Below are positions 1 through 10,995 of a stretch of DNA of 64,000 nucleotides, one piece after another (the first letter of the stretch is position 1; the number at the start of each line of letters is the position of its first letter). Origin of the DNA: Echinarachnius parma (taxonomy: Eukaryota > Echinodermata > Echinoidea > Clypeasteroida > Echinarachniidae); assembly GCA_037951105.1 (NCBI GenBank), contig JBAMJV010008457.1, positions 106,618-170,617 of the forward strand, given 5' to 3'. Below the pieces are notes generated by a model. It was not told the DNA's origin, ran no database searches, and saw only the letters and a program-made list of their open reading frames with translations. Both the position numbers and the translations under genes were made by a program.

Positions 1-890
1 AAAAAACGAAACCGGGTTTCATGGCAGAAATTGTATGTTATAATGGATAATTTCCTTGATGATATATATATGTCTGAAAAGCTATGTGTCTCTTCTTTCA
101 TTTGATATACAACGTATGACACATAATTCACGCATGACTGAATTAGAACGATGGAAAGTGGTGTTACCAAGATTCCATTTGCACGCAGAAATTGCAAGTT
201 TGGGTGAGGTTTTGGGGTGAGTTTTAAGGGTAGTAAACGTACTTATTTTAAAAAAAAGGACAAACACCGCATAAAAGTTCATAATTTTATCTTTTATATG
301 ACACCTCATGATTAAAAAATAAATGATTTATGCCAGAGAACGAGTACAATGAAAACATGCTTGATTCCAGCCCAAATGAGTAACTTTCCTGATCTAACCT
401 GTTTCTCATGTTTTCCCTGATCCCCATGTCTGTGTAAATTCACTCATGCATCAAAGTCCATTGTCAGCTGCTAAGTCAGGAAAGCTGAGCGACTTCTTAC
501 TCAACTTTCACTCATTTGGGCAGAAATCAGGCACGTTTTCATTGTACTCGTTCTCTGGCATTAATCATTTATTTTTTGAGCATGAGTTGTCATGTAACAG
601 ATAAAAATATGAACTTTTATGTGGTGTTCATCCTTTTTAAAAATAAGCACGTTTACAACCCTTAAAACTCACCCTAAAAACTCACCCAGACTTAAAATTT
701 ATGCGTGCAAATGGAATATTGGTAACACCACTTTCCATTGTTCTAATTCACTCATGCTTGATTTATGTGCGATAAGTCGTACATCAAATGAAAGAAGAGA
801 CACAGAGCTTTTCAGACATATATATATCACCAAGGAAATTATTTATTATGACAGAAAATTTCTGCCATAAATCCCGGTTTCGTTTTATCT
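1..890. mobile_element. Foldback element with about 390-bp inverted arms
   Basis: The first and last thirds are imperfect reverse complements: the left edge ACGAAACCGGGTTTC pairs with CCCGGTTTCGT at the right, and ACGAGTACAATGAAAAC pairs with GTTTTCATTGTACTCGT toward the middle, leaving a loop of about 100 bp. Each arm gives a similar spurious open frame. The left end may extend slightly beyond base 1. No transposase is encoded. Confidence 0.75.
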
Positions 891-1850
891 GGGACAGTCT
901 GTATGGTGAAACAGGGGTCAAAGGTCATACAAGTTCGTCTTTTATACAATAGATTCACCATGGCAAATGCTACAAAGTTGTAACTCGGCATGTGTAGTGT
1001 CCATTGTAAGAGTAACATTCCACACAATTAAATTAAATCATGAACAAAGTTGATTAGGTTCAAAGGTCAAAATGTTGATTTTACAGAACATTTGGTATTA
1101 TCACTGCTATTGAGCTGATCATTGAGGAGGAGCTAAATATTTATTAAAATATGATGTGGTAACTGGTAACTAATAACATGTCTTCATTGTGAAAATAAAG
1201 GGTCAAAGGACAAGATGGTCATCGTGCAGTATCTCTGTAGGTAACTCTCATGGACGCGAAGTTGAATTTTGACACATGGATAGATCATGATAAGCTTTAC
1301 ATCATACAATATAGGTTGAACATGATTTCTTAACTGTGTAAATTAAGGTCAAAGGTCAAAGGACTAATGAAGGGTATATACGTATCACCAAATTCCTCAA
1401 AGTGACGGATTTTATGTCTAGTTTAATTGTTTTTATTGTGAAATACTGTCTGTATTACACTGTCTTTGAATTTAAATTATTTTGATTTATATAATCAAAA
1501 CGAATGCTCGAAATAAAAATCAATACATCCATTCAATGTACCTGCTCATGGACAACGCTTTTAAAGCAAATAGCAGCCGCTCTGCACGGGAACTGATTGA
1601 GCGTGTAGCCGCAATGAAATATATAATACCCAAACGAAAACGGTGAATAGGCTGTGATATTATGGCGCAATTTGGCAATGTGCATCGATATTCAAGATAT
1701 GTTTCTGCAATGAAAAATTATAAATGGATCTAACAGCATCACAAAATCCACAAAACATGTTTAGATCTCTAAGCGTTTCCCCTATACCTCGGTGTGTTCG
1801 TATTACAATTTGTTTTATTTTTGTTTAATCTGAACTTCTCTCTCGTTCTT
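891..1850. repeat. Degenerate repeat with recurrent AGGTCAAAGG motifs, then unassigned DNA
   Basis: From about 915 to 1420 the motif GGTCAAAGG recurs several times at irregular spacing (for example GGTCAAAGGTCA near 1348), suggesting decayed tandem copies of a unit of roughly 150 bp. From 1430 to 1850 I see AT-rich sequence with no recognisable coding or repeat structure. Confidence 0.4.
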
Positions 1851-1851
1851 C

Positions 1852-2080
1852 CCGTGGTAGTTCAGTTTTGGTATAGAGGGTGCTTCGAGAAATAATTTGT
1901 GTACGAGGTATTGAAAAGAAAGGGCGTTAAATTTGAAACAGCATACAATTTTAATGACAGAATAAACTTTATTTGGTCAAAATCGGCTCAGAAACAAACA
2001 GCGGAAATATCAATAAATATATCAGATCTGAATATTATTGGGCCTCCAAGTGTATTAAACCAATGAACGTGAACGTGGTT
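1852..2080 (+). mobile_element. Truncated MITE, 'GGGGTAG' family
   Basis: Carries the family's left end (GTAGTTCAGTTTTGGTATAG then AGGGTGC) and the internal motif ATAAACTTTATTTGGTCAAAATCGG, interrupted at the right. The family recurs many times in the window; complete copies have TIRs like AAAGGGGTAGTTTAGTTTTG and the internal signature GAGGGCGC. Confidence 0.65.
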
Positions 2081-2155
2081 CACAGTTTATACTTTAAATA
2101 AAATAGCAACATATCCTGTTTTGCAAACCAAACGATAACACACTGTATGTATTAC

Positions 2156-2291
2156 CATATTTGTAAAGCTCCATCCTCATGCTGATGTAAGAGAGCCAGG
2201 TAACAGGGCGCACACGCACGAAGCGGCACACGAGTGGGGTGGGGAAGGCGTTTAATACCACGGTATCTTGATCAGAATTGCCCGAGAACAC
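2156..2291 (-). CDS. F5/8C domain 4, exon C (last exon seen in window)
   Basis: Encodes VFSGNSDQDTVVLNAFPTP, LVCRFVRVRPVTW and ISMRMELYKY and stops in phase 1 at TATG|GTAATA. The phase requires a following exon, probably another EGF pair by analogy with units 1-3, where it lies 1.4-2.3 kb farther along. No such exon is present between here and base 1, so the gene runs out of the window or its last EGF exon is more distant. Confidence 0.88.
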
Positions 2292-2575
2292 CTAAACAGA
2301 GAAAACCAAAATATACATAATCTAAATTAAAAACAGACATGACAAACGAACACACACAAAAACGAAATCATTATATGTGCTCATTGATATAAAGGGAGCA
2401 AACGCTTGTCCTAGTCAATAACAAAATTGAGGCATAGAAAGGGCGAGGGTAAGATGGAACAATGTTAAAGACAAAGAAATACAAACTGTTCATGTTATCG
2501 GTTTAGGAAGGGCACATGAGAGATTGTTCGTAGAGAGATGGAACATACGCTATTTACAGGGTAATGGGCATCATC

Positions 2576-2642
2576 CTCTTCATTATCACTATTATCATTA
2601 TTTACATTATCATCGTCATCATCATTATCATCATACTATTAT
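2576..2642. repeat. ATC/ATT trinucleotide microsatellite in the B-C intron
   Basis: Imperfect CATTATCATC repeats. Equivalent tracts lie at about 13915-13972 and 43235-43312 in the same intron of units 3 and 1, so the microsatellite predates the duplications. Confidence 0.7.
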
Positions 2643-2816
2643 GAAAATATAATCAAAATTAAATCAAACATGTAAAATGTGATAGTATTGAAAGTTACGA
2701 TTTAAGGAATAGATTGACAAAGTAAAGGGTATAATGATTGAAGCCCTTGAAAGTGAAACACAACATATTGTAGAAGATATATATGATGTAACTATGACAC
2801 ATAAAATAGCACTCAC

Positions 2817-2966
2817 CACATCTAACCCATCAGTGATGTCTTGAACCGTGTAAAATGTCACATCATCCATGCTGTAGGTGACCTTGTAGCTCGTCACCCA
2901 TTGGGGGTAATCCTGCCTTCCTTGTGTTGCTAAGGCACCAACTTCGTAGTTAGAACCGAGATCAAC
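2817..2966 (-). CDS. F5/8C domain 4, exon B (retains canonical VDLG)
   Basis: Fifty codons, phase 0-0, with CAG|GTTGAT acceptor and GTGAGT donor. It begins VDLGSNYEVGALATQG, so the joined domain reads QWIQVDLGSN, the family consensus; the other three copies have VYLG. It ends TVQDITDGLDV. This exon is the most different of the four B exons, so unit 4 likely split first or kept ancestral residues. Confidence 0.9.
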
Positions 2967-3250
2967 CTGAACAGAGCAGACAATCGTAACGTTTCTTCAA
3001 GTTGATTTTGTCGTAACGTTAAAATGGAATCGCCTCTGTTTGACTTTTTATTCACAAAGCATTTCTAACTGCATTGTCAAACCCGCTGTATGATTATCAT
3101 GTTGGTATTTACACATTTGTAACTTAAAGCACCTGTGTACAATTTTATCCACACTTGCTGCTCTTAACCCAAGTGTAGTAGATGGGTACTTGGCAGGAAA
3201 GTATTTTGTGAAATACTTGAGCGCTTGAATGACGCTGCTCGGCTAAAGCT

Positions 3251-3794
3251 ATGCCTAGGTCACAAATGCTCCGGGCGTGGTACGATTTTTCTTCCTACGG
3301 CGGATTTTCTACGATTTGAGGGAAGTTGTGATATCGTACGATGTCTGTGGTATCTTAGAGTATCAGTCACATATTTGCCGGGACCCGTACGATGACTTTT
3401 AGCTTAAAATAAATCATAACTTGCACGGCTCCCGTGAACATAATCTTAGTGCCCGTACAGGTGCCTTATATTACGGTGCTCTTGCGGTGACTCTACGGTA
3501 CCTGTATGATTTGAGTGGCCAACTATTCAGATATTCGAAAAGGGGCTGCGGTGCCCGTGCGATGTTCTTTACGACGTGAATACGGGCTCACGGCAAGTAA
3601 AAAATATTACGATGCATTTTTGTTTTCTAATCCTAATCCGCGTTAAAAAAAATTTCGACATCGTACGGCGAGGACAAATGCAACGGCGACCACGCGATAG
3701 CCAAGGCACTCTTGCGGGCGCCGCAAGATTTCACCTAAAAGTGGCATCGTACGGGTGCCGTATACCAAATCGGGGAATTTGTGACCTAAGCATT
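3251..3794 (+). mobile_element. CGTACG-rich MITE, copy 1 (unit 4 only)
   Basis: Ends are inverted (TGCCTAGGTCACAAATGCTC at left, TTTGTGACCTAAGCA at right) and probably flanked by TA. The interior is unusually rich in CGTACG and CGTACGAT in an AT-rich setting. The same intron of unit 1 (about 48474) is an uninterrupted empty site (CGGCTAAAGCCAAGTTAAT), which shows the element was inserted. It is non-coding. Confidence 0.7.
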
Positions 3795-4653
3795 AATAAT
3801 GTTCCGAGACCAGACAAAACAAAAACACAATCATATGTTTTGGAACAGATTTGTGATATCAAATAGATGCTCAACACTTAAAGTTTACAAAGTGGTGTGT
3901 AATTCGTACACAATGCGATTATATATTATCCACTACATACGACAATCCTACTCACGCATTCGTTAGGACACAATAGAATCACGGACGATGCGTTCGTCCA
4001 AGACAAAATGTAGTCTTCGTATGCAGACCCATGAACACGTGGTGTGGTATACGGGACTTGCAACGAATGGTCACGCATCACGTATCACGTATCACGTTCA
4101 CGTTTTGCGCTATTTCGTGAAAATGGGTGACTCTAATTTACGAAGTGTAGGGCCTACCATTCATTGTTTTCCACGCCGGTAAAATACGAGTTGTTGCGTT
4201 TACCAAATCGTGACGTACGTGAGTGTTTAATCAAGATTTTTAAAATTGCAAGCGCTTATTACTAAGACTAGACAAACGTGCACAAACAGGAACAAAAAGG
4301 TCGACGAAAATGCCGAAACCCCTTATCAAATCATTTCAATCATTATGTTTATGATATTTCTGTGCATAGTTCAGAGTAATCTGAGACGATAAAATGCAGT
4401 TCTGTCATATAGTAAATGTGCAACCATACCATTTGCATTATTTATCTTGTTATTATAATAATCCTAAAGACGTGTCACGGGTGTCGTGCGTGAATTTTGA
4501 CAAATGTTGACTTGCAGCTGAACGATATGCAGCGGACCATTCACTCCGCATTACGCCAGAAGTTGCCGCGATCTTAGTCTCGAGACCATCTCCAAATTGT
4601 AAACAGTAATTTTTTGGTCAAAATGCATTGATATACAAATTTATCATAACTTT

Positions 4654-5196
4654 AAAGGGGTAGTTTAGTTTTGGTAGAGAGGGCGCTGCACATCACAATT
4701 TTTTTGTGAGGTAATGAAAAACTGAGTGTCGAATTTGCGAGAACATGCAATTTTAATGGCAGAATAAACTTTATTTGGTCAAAATCGGCCCAGAAACGGC
4801 TGAAATATCAATAAATATATCTGACCCTATAATTATTTGGGGCCCAAATAATTAGCTGAATTAAAAAAAAAAAAATAAAAATGCTTGCACTTTTTCAAAA
4901 ATGTTCAAAAGCGTTTTTTAAATAGTTGTTGATGATCTCTCTATTTAATCATTATTTCAATAAAACATCACATGCATAATTGGGTATGAAAAATGGTTAA
5001 AACAAATGCCTTTTTAGAAAGCGCCCTCTTGAGTTTTAATGGCTCTTTTTTTAATGATAACGGGCTTTTTACTTTAGTCGTTTGTAATTTTGTATACCTT
5101 TCGAGCATGGTGGAGTTAAAACTATTAGTTTTATAATGTTACTGTCCATGTTTGGTTACTAAAGTTGAGCCTTACCAAAACTAAACTACCCCTTTA
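4654..5196. mobile_element. Complete GGGGTAG-family MITE
   Basis: TIRs AAAGGGGTAGTTTAGTTTTG and its inverse near 5193, with the first GAGAGGGCGCTGC inside. The body includes the inward motif ATAAACTTTATTTGGTCAAA and a cluster of T/A runs. It is flanked by TTTAA/TTTAA-like sequence. No coding capacity. Confidence 0.75.
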
Positions 5197-5404
5197 ACAT
5201 TTAACAAAATAATATAATTGCAAGTGAATTCAGGGAAAAGGGAAGCATACAATGCTTTTGTATTATTTTTTTTATTACAGACAAGAAAACAAGACAAAAC
5301 AAGAACAAAATATAGTTACAAATTAATTATAAACAATATACAAGATTCAGCAGAATAAGTCATAAGAGTTAATAAAACAATGATTGAATTAAATAATTTA
5401 TAAT

Positions 5405-5522
5405 TATGGTGATTGAATCGAGTCATCTATCAATCAATCATTCAATCTAACATCGATCAATCAATCCGTCAATCAATCAATCAATCATCAAACCAATCAA
5501 TCAATCAATTCAATCAATGCAA
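5405..5522. repeat. (CAAT)n / (ATCA)n microsatellite
   Basis: Long run of imperfect ATCAATCA repeats within the nested foldback. Confidence 0.75.
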
Positions 5523-6116
5523 TCATATGACATCCGAACTAGCTACTTGTAGTTGGTTTAGGTAGGACTGGGTCTCGGTTGAATTTAAACCGAGAATTAG
5601 TCTCTTCTCAACGACAATTTACATTATTTGTTTTAACACAAGCGCCAATTTAGCTTTCGTTGATTGCAAATAGTATATCAACAAACTGTTGGGTCACATA
5701 ACCCAACACTTCGTAGACTTGGGTCACCTGTTTCACGAAGGGGCGCAAAACGTGAACGCGAGCGTGATACGTGATCATTCGTTGCAAGCTGTATATGGTG
5801 ATGCTTTTTTTCTCGAATTATTACATTTTTCTATGACCCATATTTTCTGAGCCTTTTGGCGGCATCGACTACTAATTATGTTACCTTCATTTTTAATCAA
5901 TATTACTTGTTTAAAAATACTATTGTCATAAATGGTAGGGTTTCATTTTCAGTATCCTATTCCACAAGCAAGACATTCAGAAATATTATTGCAAAACGCA
6001 TCACCATACTAAAGCAGGTTTTCATTGGTCTGAAGACGAGGACAACCGTTTGTCATTGACAAACGCATCGTCCGGGATTCAATTGTCTACTTACGTACGC
6101 CTAAATCGAATTGGCT

Positions 6117-6671
6117 AGTGCTTAGGTCACAAATGCTCCGATTTGGGATAAAGCTCCCGTACGATGCCACTTGTACTTGTAGGTGAAATCTTGCGGGTAT
6201 CTTGCGGCGCTCGCAAGGATGCCGTGGCTATCGTGCGGTCGCCGTTGCATTTTCCTTGCCGAACGATGTCAACAAATTGTTAAACGCGGAGTTCAAAAAA
6301 AAGAAATGCATCGTACGATTTTTACTTGCCATAAGCCCGTAGACACGTCGTAGAGAGCATCACATGGGCACCGCACGCCGGGCACAGCGCGGACACCGCA
6401 GCCTTTTTGTTTAAATATCGTACGGGTACCGTGAAGTCACCGCAAGAGCACCGTAATGCACCCGTACAGGCACTTAGATTGTGTTCACGGGAGCCGTGCG
6501 ATTTATGTTTTTTTTTTTTTTCAAGACACTACTAATCGTACGGCAAATATGTGACTGCTATTCTATCATACCACAGACATCGTACGATATCACAATTTCC
6601 CAAAATCGTAGAAAATCCGCCGTATTTGGAGATAAATCGTACGGCGACCGGATCAATTGTGACCTACGCAT
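6117..6671 (-). mobile_element. CGTACG-rich MITE, copy 2, opposite orientation
   Basis: Reverse-oriented relative of the element at 3251, with the same ends (GTGCTTAGGTCACAAATGC and GTGACCTACGCA) and the same CGTACGAT-rich body. Unit 2 has an empty site here (TTGGCTTACTCGCAGATG near 32424). The two copies lie 2.3 kb apart in one intron of unit 4. Confidence 0.7.
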
Positions 6672-6800
6672 TACTACGCAGATGTTTGGCGCATACAGAA
6701 CCATAAGGCCTTTTGGGTTCCGTAAGTTTAATGGTGGTAATGAATTGTATTACTTGTTAATTAGCAATTACACAACCCTTTGCAACGTGTTGGGCATCAA

Positions 6801-7296
6801 TTTGATATCACACAACATTCTAACATGTATACTTAGGTGTTGTTCCTTGCCTGGTGCTCCTCTTTATTTAACTGTCCTAAAGCGCCATATTATAAAATGG
6901 GCAATCATTTGTATTATTAGTATCTTGATTAAAATAAACTAATGCCAGGAATTGAATTTCAACATGTTAAATTGATACACATTTCCACTACAAGAACAAC
7001 AAAATGCGACCTAAATTGATATGACGTGTAAAAGTAAATTGAACAAGATTAGATAAATACATTGAACATACATATAATTACGATCTGTTCACCTTATAAT
7101 TCGAACTTGCGATAACTGTTATATATAAAAATAAAAAAAAGTCGATGCTAGCGTACCATCTACTGCACAAAGTACTTAGAACACTTTTGATATTTATATT
7201 TACAAGTAACATGCATAATAATAATTCTACAATTGTTTACACATACGCTACGTATTTCCTTTCGATGCGTATTTGAATTAGTATACATAATCTAAC
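6801..7296. other. Intron sequence shared among units, nothing else seen
   Basis: AT-rich intron with counterparts beside exon A of the other units (for example TTTACAAGTAACATGC and GAATTAGTATACATAATC). No extra ORF or repeat is recognisable. Confidence 0.5.
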
Positions 7297-7460
7297 CTGG
7301 ATCCATTGGTTAGCGTCATTAGTGCTTGCGGTCCAGGCTCCAATGTCTCCATTAGAAGCAGCCACATTTAACCGCCCCCGCCTGGCTCCATATGCCGTAC
7401 CATACTCGCTCGATGCGGTCAGACTCGAATCAGGGATGGCATAAGACTCAAGTCCAAGTA
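7297..7460 (-). CDS. F5/8C domain 4, exon A
   Basis: Open 164-nt exon, phase 1-0, protein VLGLESYAIPDSSLTASS to NDANQWIQ. It shows only silent differences from unit 3 (for example in Thr-Ala and Leu-Asn-Val codons). The flanking MITE on the upstream side carries a TTAGGG array that is absent beside the paralogous exons of units 2 and 3. Confidence 0.9.
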
Positions 7461-7891
7461 CTATAATAAATACACATACCGTAGAGTGCGTAATATATTA
7501 CACATCAATTCATACATCATTTTATCTCAACGTCGGTGATTTATCATTTGTCCGAATAATGCTATACAAAATGCAAAATTGCCATTGCTTACTCCATTAC
7601 TCGTAGCCATTATGGGATTTTTCATATTAGATCATTCAAAACATTTTGACATTTGACCTTGTTTTAGGTTTTATTTAATCAAACCTCGTTTACAAATTTG
7701 AGATGTATTGATACAGAAAACATCGTTTACAATAATTACAATATAGAGAGAACAAATCTGAATAGCACAGAGAAGAAACATAGTGTCATAGTTATAATAA
7801 GAAGACATCAACCAGGCATGAACGAACCACTGGAGATGCAAGTGAGTCTGGTCGATTCCGACACAGTTACTGGATATAGAATCCAAGAGTT

Positions 7892-8150
7892 AAAGGGGTA
7901 GTAGACTTTTGGTAAGGTTGAGGGTTAGGGTTAGGGTTAGGGTTAGGGTTAGGGTTAGGGTTAGGGTTAGGGTTAGGGTTAGGGTTAGGGTTAGGGTTAG
8001 GGTTAGGGTTAGGGTTAGGCTGAACTAAAACTTGCATAATAACATTACCAACTAATAGTTATAACTACACCATGCAAATTACAAAGAACTAAGTAAAAAG
8101 TTATCATTAAAAAAGAGCCATTGAAACACTAGAAGGCGCTCTCTTAATTA
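7892..8150 (+). mobile_element. GGGGTAG MITE fragment carrying the TTAGGG array
   Basis: Left TIR TTAAAGGGGTAGTAG and TTTTGGTAAGGTTGA, then the telomere-like array, then the internal part resumes (CTGAACTAAAACTTGCATAA). Paralogous copies at 18472 and 34889 are continuous at the same point. Confidence 0.7.
7916..8019 (+). repeat. Interstitial (TTAGGG)n, about 17 units
   Basis: About 100 bp of near-perfect TTAGGG repeats, the metazoan telomere motif, within an intron. It interrupts a MITE and is absent from the equivalent site in units 2 and 3. Confidence 0.95.
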
Positions 8151-9190
8151 TAAATACTTGTTTTGGGAAAATTAAGGAAATAACTTGATTGGCCAAAATT
8201 ATTGATTGGTAATGTAGAAATAGCATAAAAAGTGGCTTGCGTGGAAAAATCCGAACCTTAGTATCGTTAAATGCAGAAATATCAGTTAAAACGTATATGA
8301 AAGCCGCTGACATTGAGTCTAAATTCACCGTCAGTTTAGCCCGTCTATGCTGGCCACTTCATACGCTCGTTCGTGCGATATGCACGTGCGCCGGATTTTT
8401 CATATGATTAGCAAGCAGCGCACGAGGGTTTTCAATTCACGGCGATTTTAATTTACAGTAGATGAGTTTAATAATTTACCAAATATATCAATAGTAGGTA
8501 GTTTCCAGGCCAATTTTTTATCATCCCGTATTAGTTCAAATATATTCTTTCACATGATTGGTAATAAGAGCGTCCATTTCAATTCTTGAGTGAGAGGGCG
8601 TTTCCTAAAACTGGTATTGGGCTTTAAAGGGACTGTCCCCCTTTTGCAAGCCAAATTTCAAAAGTTGCGAGGTTATTGTCTTATATGAAAGAAAAAATGT
8701 CATTAATGATCTATTCATTCATCCCCCCTGATGAATAAGTATTACGTAAGTCGCTACGCCCAAGCCCAAAACCGTGGCTTAATCGAGTCGATTCGTTCTA
8801 GTAAATCGTTGCGAGTCGTTGCGAGTCGCCGTGAAAATCGTCAGTATGGGACTGGGCCTTTACATTTTCACCCTGTAAACTTGAACCAAATTGATTTTTT
8901 AAATTGAGACATGAGAAACCCCGTTAGCAGTTTTTAACTTTTAAAAATATAATAAATATATGTCAAAACTATATTTGACCTAATTCATATTATATTCACT
9001 GTTTTACGCCATTTGGTATTTTAAAACAAACAAAAACAAAATAATTCTTGAAGAAATTAATTTCAGTTCATAACAACCTGTTACCAACGATTCTTTTAAA
9101 ATCTGACTAAAAAAATACCCAAACTTCACTTGTTTACTAAAAGATAAACAACAAATTAAAAAAAATGAAAAACATGCTGTACAGTTCATG
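8151..9190. other. AT-rich intron with MITE scraps, mostly unassigned
   Basis: A GAGAGGGCGTTTCC-like scrap near 8588 and AAAGGGACTGTCCCCC near 8628 look like MITE ends. I see no coding or structured region in the rest. Confidence 0.35.
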
Positions 9191-9560
9191 GTTACCATGA
9201 CAACTGGAAGTGGCCAATATAGTCAAATTTTATACCAAAATGTTTGCAATAAGATTGTAGGAAAAGTACCCAAAGTACCCGCGAAAAAATGGCGACGCCC
9301 CCTCCTCCCCCCTGAGAGGACGTTCTGCCGGGAACAAAAAATTGGCAACGGACACCCCCCCCCCCCCCCCCCCCTCCCCCACCACCAACACTGAGAGGAG
9401 TTTCAGCCAATTGTCTCGGTCTCGAAATATTTAGGCAGGTGGTCTTGGCCGCGGAAAATATGGTCTCGGTCCCGTTTTTTGGTAAATTAATCACCACTCT
9501 TTGCCCCCCCCCCCCCCCCCCCCCAGTCCCAAACTGCTTTCGGCGCGCCTGACACACACA
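9191..9560. repeat. Repeat with long poly-C runs
   Basis: Two poly-C runs of about 20 bases (around 9353 and 9505) lie in a unit that also contains GGTCTCGGTCCCGTTTTTTG; a similar CTCGGTCCCGTTTTTTG occurs near 63624. Open frames here translate into polyglycine and look spurious. Confidence 0.5.
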
Positions 9561-9778
9561 GTAAAGACGAATCGAAATGCAAAACCTTAAACAAAATCAT
9601 GATTATTACTATAACTATTGGTAGCAGCATGCATGCAGCCGCGGCAATTAGAGTACGATTGATCCCCATTCCCAAGTCCCCACTTCTCTAAATCAATTTG
9701 CTTAGGCAAGATTGCTTAAATGAAATCAAATTCTTTACTGATTCGGAAACACATCCAACATGTCTACGTCGTATTTAT

Positions 9779-9999
9779 TTCGGATTAACTAACCCTTTTT
9801 CATTTTCGGAATAACGAACCAGATTTCATTTTCGGACTAACGAACCTTCGGAATGACGAACCTTCGGAATAACCAAACTTCGGAATAACAAACCTTCGGA
9901 ATAACGAACCCGATTTTATTTTCGGACTAACGAACCTTCGGAATAACGAACCTTCGGAATAACCGAACCTTCGGAATATCGAACCTTCGGAATAACAAG
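9779..9999. repeat. 16-bp minisatellite, unit TTCGGAATAACGAACC
   Basis: About a dozen copies with substitutions. A longer variant block containing CATTTTCGGACTAACGAACC recurs three times, giving a higher-order pattern. The array lies inside a broken GGGGTAG MITE whose right end is at about 10021-10098. Confidence 0.85.
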
Positions 10000-10020
10000 C
10001 TGTAACCAGACTAAGTGGCA

Positions 10021-10098
10021 ATTTACGTTTGGTTACTAAAATTAAGTTTGACCAAAACAGTACCCTCTCTACCAGAACTCAACTTTCCCTTTAACAAT
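10021..10098 (+). mobile_element. Right end of a GGGGTAG-family MITE
   Basis: TTTGGTTACTAAAATTAAG, then ACCCTCTCTACCAGAACTCA and CTTTCCCTTTAA, the family's terminal repeat in inverse orientation. Confidence 0.6.
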
Positions 10099-10099
10099 G

Positions 10100-10568
10100 A
10101 CAGCATAGGATAGGTTTCGGATTTTCAAATTTCCACTTTTTAACGATATTTGTATAAGATTTTCTACGGGACCTTTCCAGCCGTGTACAAAGTAAGTGCA
10201 ATTAATAAGTGAATATCACTTTGCATTTTCGCTGATTTCTCAGCCTAATAACATCCAATTAACTTGAAATTCTCACAAATTACTTTCTGGACAAATGGGA
10301 TCACGCCAATACACATTTTTGTATTAACTGAGCATCACTTTATGTACGTGTCAACAAAGTTACTACATTCTTTTAATATCTCTTAAATTATCGAATAAAT
10401 GTAGGGCCCACATTTATGCCAATAATATATCTATTGATATTTATGCCGTTTGTGAACCGATTTCGATCCAATACAATTATTCTTATCTTTAAAATCACGT
10501 GCTCTTACAAATATTGCACTTGGTTTTTTATTACCTCACAAATATATTATTTCTTGAAACGCCCTCTT
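10100..10568. mobile_element. Mixed MITE fragments
   Basis: 10100-10380 belongs to a repeat also found at 20110-20440, 37000-37290 and, diverged, 59170-59350 (shared motif TTACTTTCTGGACAAAT). 10385-10568 resembles the inner half of the GGGGTAG family (TATTTATGCCGTTTGTGAAC and GCCCTCTTAAAGGG). Confidence 0.55.
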
Positions 10569-10966
10569 AAAGGGAGTTTCGGTATAGAGGGCGCTGCGAT
10601 CCGTTGGATTATTTAACATCTGAACACTTCAATTGTAAATATCTTTTTAACGAAAGGGAAATTTGAAAAACAGAAACCTGTCTCATGATTCTTGTGTTAA
10701 TACGAATACAACAGGATATGAGGGATTCGCTAGAATTCCAACTGGATTTTGAGGATTTGGACAATATTACTAAATTCCCTTAAGGCTCTTTTTTTAAAAT
10801 AATGATAACAGGTGTTTTTTTTTACTTAGTCGTTTGTATCTTTGTATTCATTTCGAGCATGGTGAAGTATTACTAGTAGTTTGTAATGGAATGGTGTAGG
10901 TTTTGGATCCTAAAAGTCAGTTTGACCAAAACTGTACTCTCTTTACCAAAACTCAACTATCCTTTT
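10569..10966. mobile_element. GGGGTAG-family MITE, internally diverged
   Basis: Left end AAAGGGAGTTTCGGTATAGA with GGGCGCTGC; right end ACTCTCTTTACCAAAACTCA then ACTATCCTTTTA. It stops about 30 bp from the EGF exon donor. The same family end sits at this place in units 1 and 2, so the insertion predates the duplications. Confidence 0.65.
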
Positions 10967-10995
10967 AGCGATGCGTTTGAGAAATGACTGTTCAC

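Larger units (their letters stand above)
4049..5795. mobile_element. Second foldback element with about 105-bp arms nested in the first
   Basis: Left end TATACGGGACTTGCAACGAA, and an inverted counterpart TTCGTTGCAAGCTGTATA at the right. Inner arm parts contain GCGCAAAACGTGAACG and its complement. It splits the older foldback between GTGGTGTGG and ATGGTGATGC. The interior holds a complete GGGGTAG MITE and a (CAAT)n tract, so three layers of insertion are visible. Confidence 0.7.
3885..6800. mobile_element. Conserved intronic foldback element, unit 4 copy, interrupted
   Basis: Copies of one foldback with arms of up to about 230 bp occur in the A-B intron of all four units. Here the left arm (3885-4048) and right arm (5796-6116, then 6672-6800) are separated by another foldback and by the second CGTACG MITE. 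Shared motifs are CACGGACGAT and CATCACCATAC in inverted order. Confidence 0.65.

Noticed and set aside
82..870. Two similar open frames on opposite strands
   Set aside because: They are mirror images within the arms of one foldback element, not a protein family.
1345..1365. Nuclear-receptor DR1 site (AGGTCA-A-AGGTCA)
   Set aside because: The motif belongs to a degenerate local repeat and lies far from the promoter; no evidence of regulation.
7916..8019. A chromosome end
   Set aside because: Unique intron sequence and coding exons continue on both sides; it is interstitial.
9192..9557. Glycine-rich open frame
   Set aside because: The glycines come from poly-C runs on the other strand inside a repeat.
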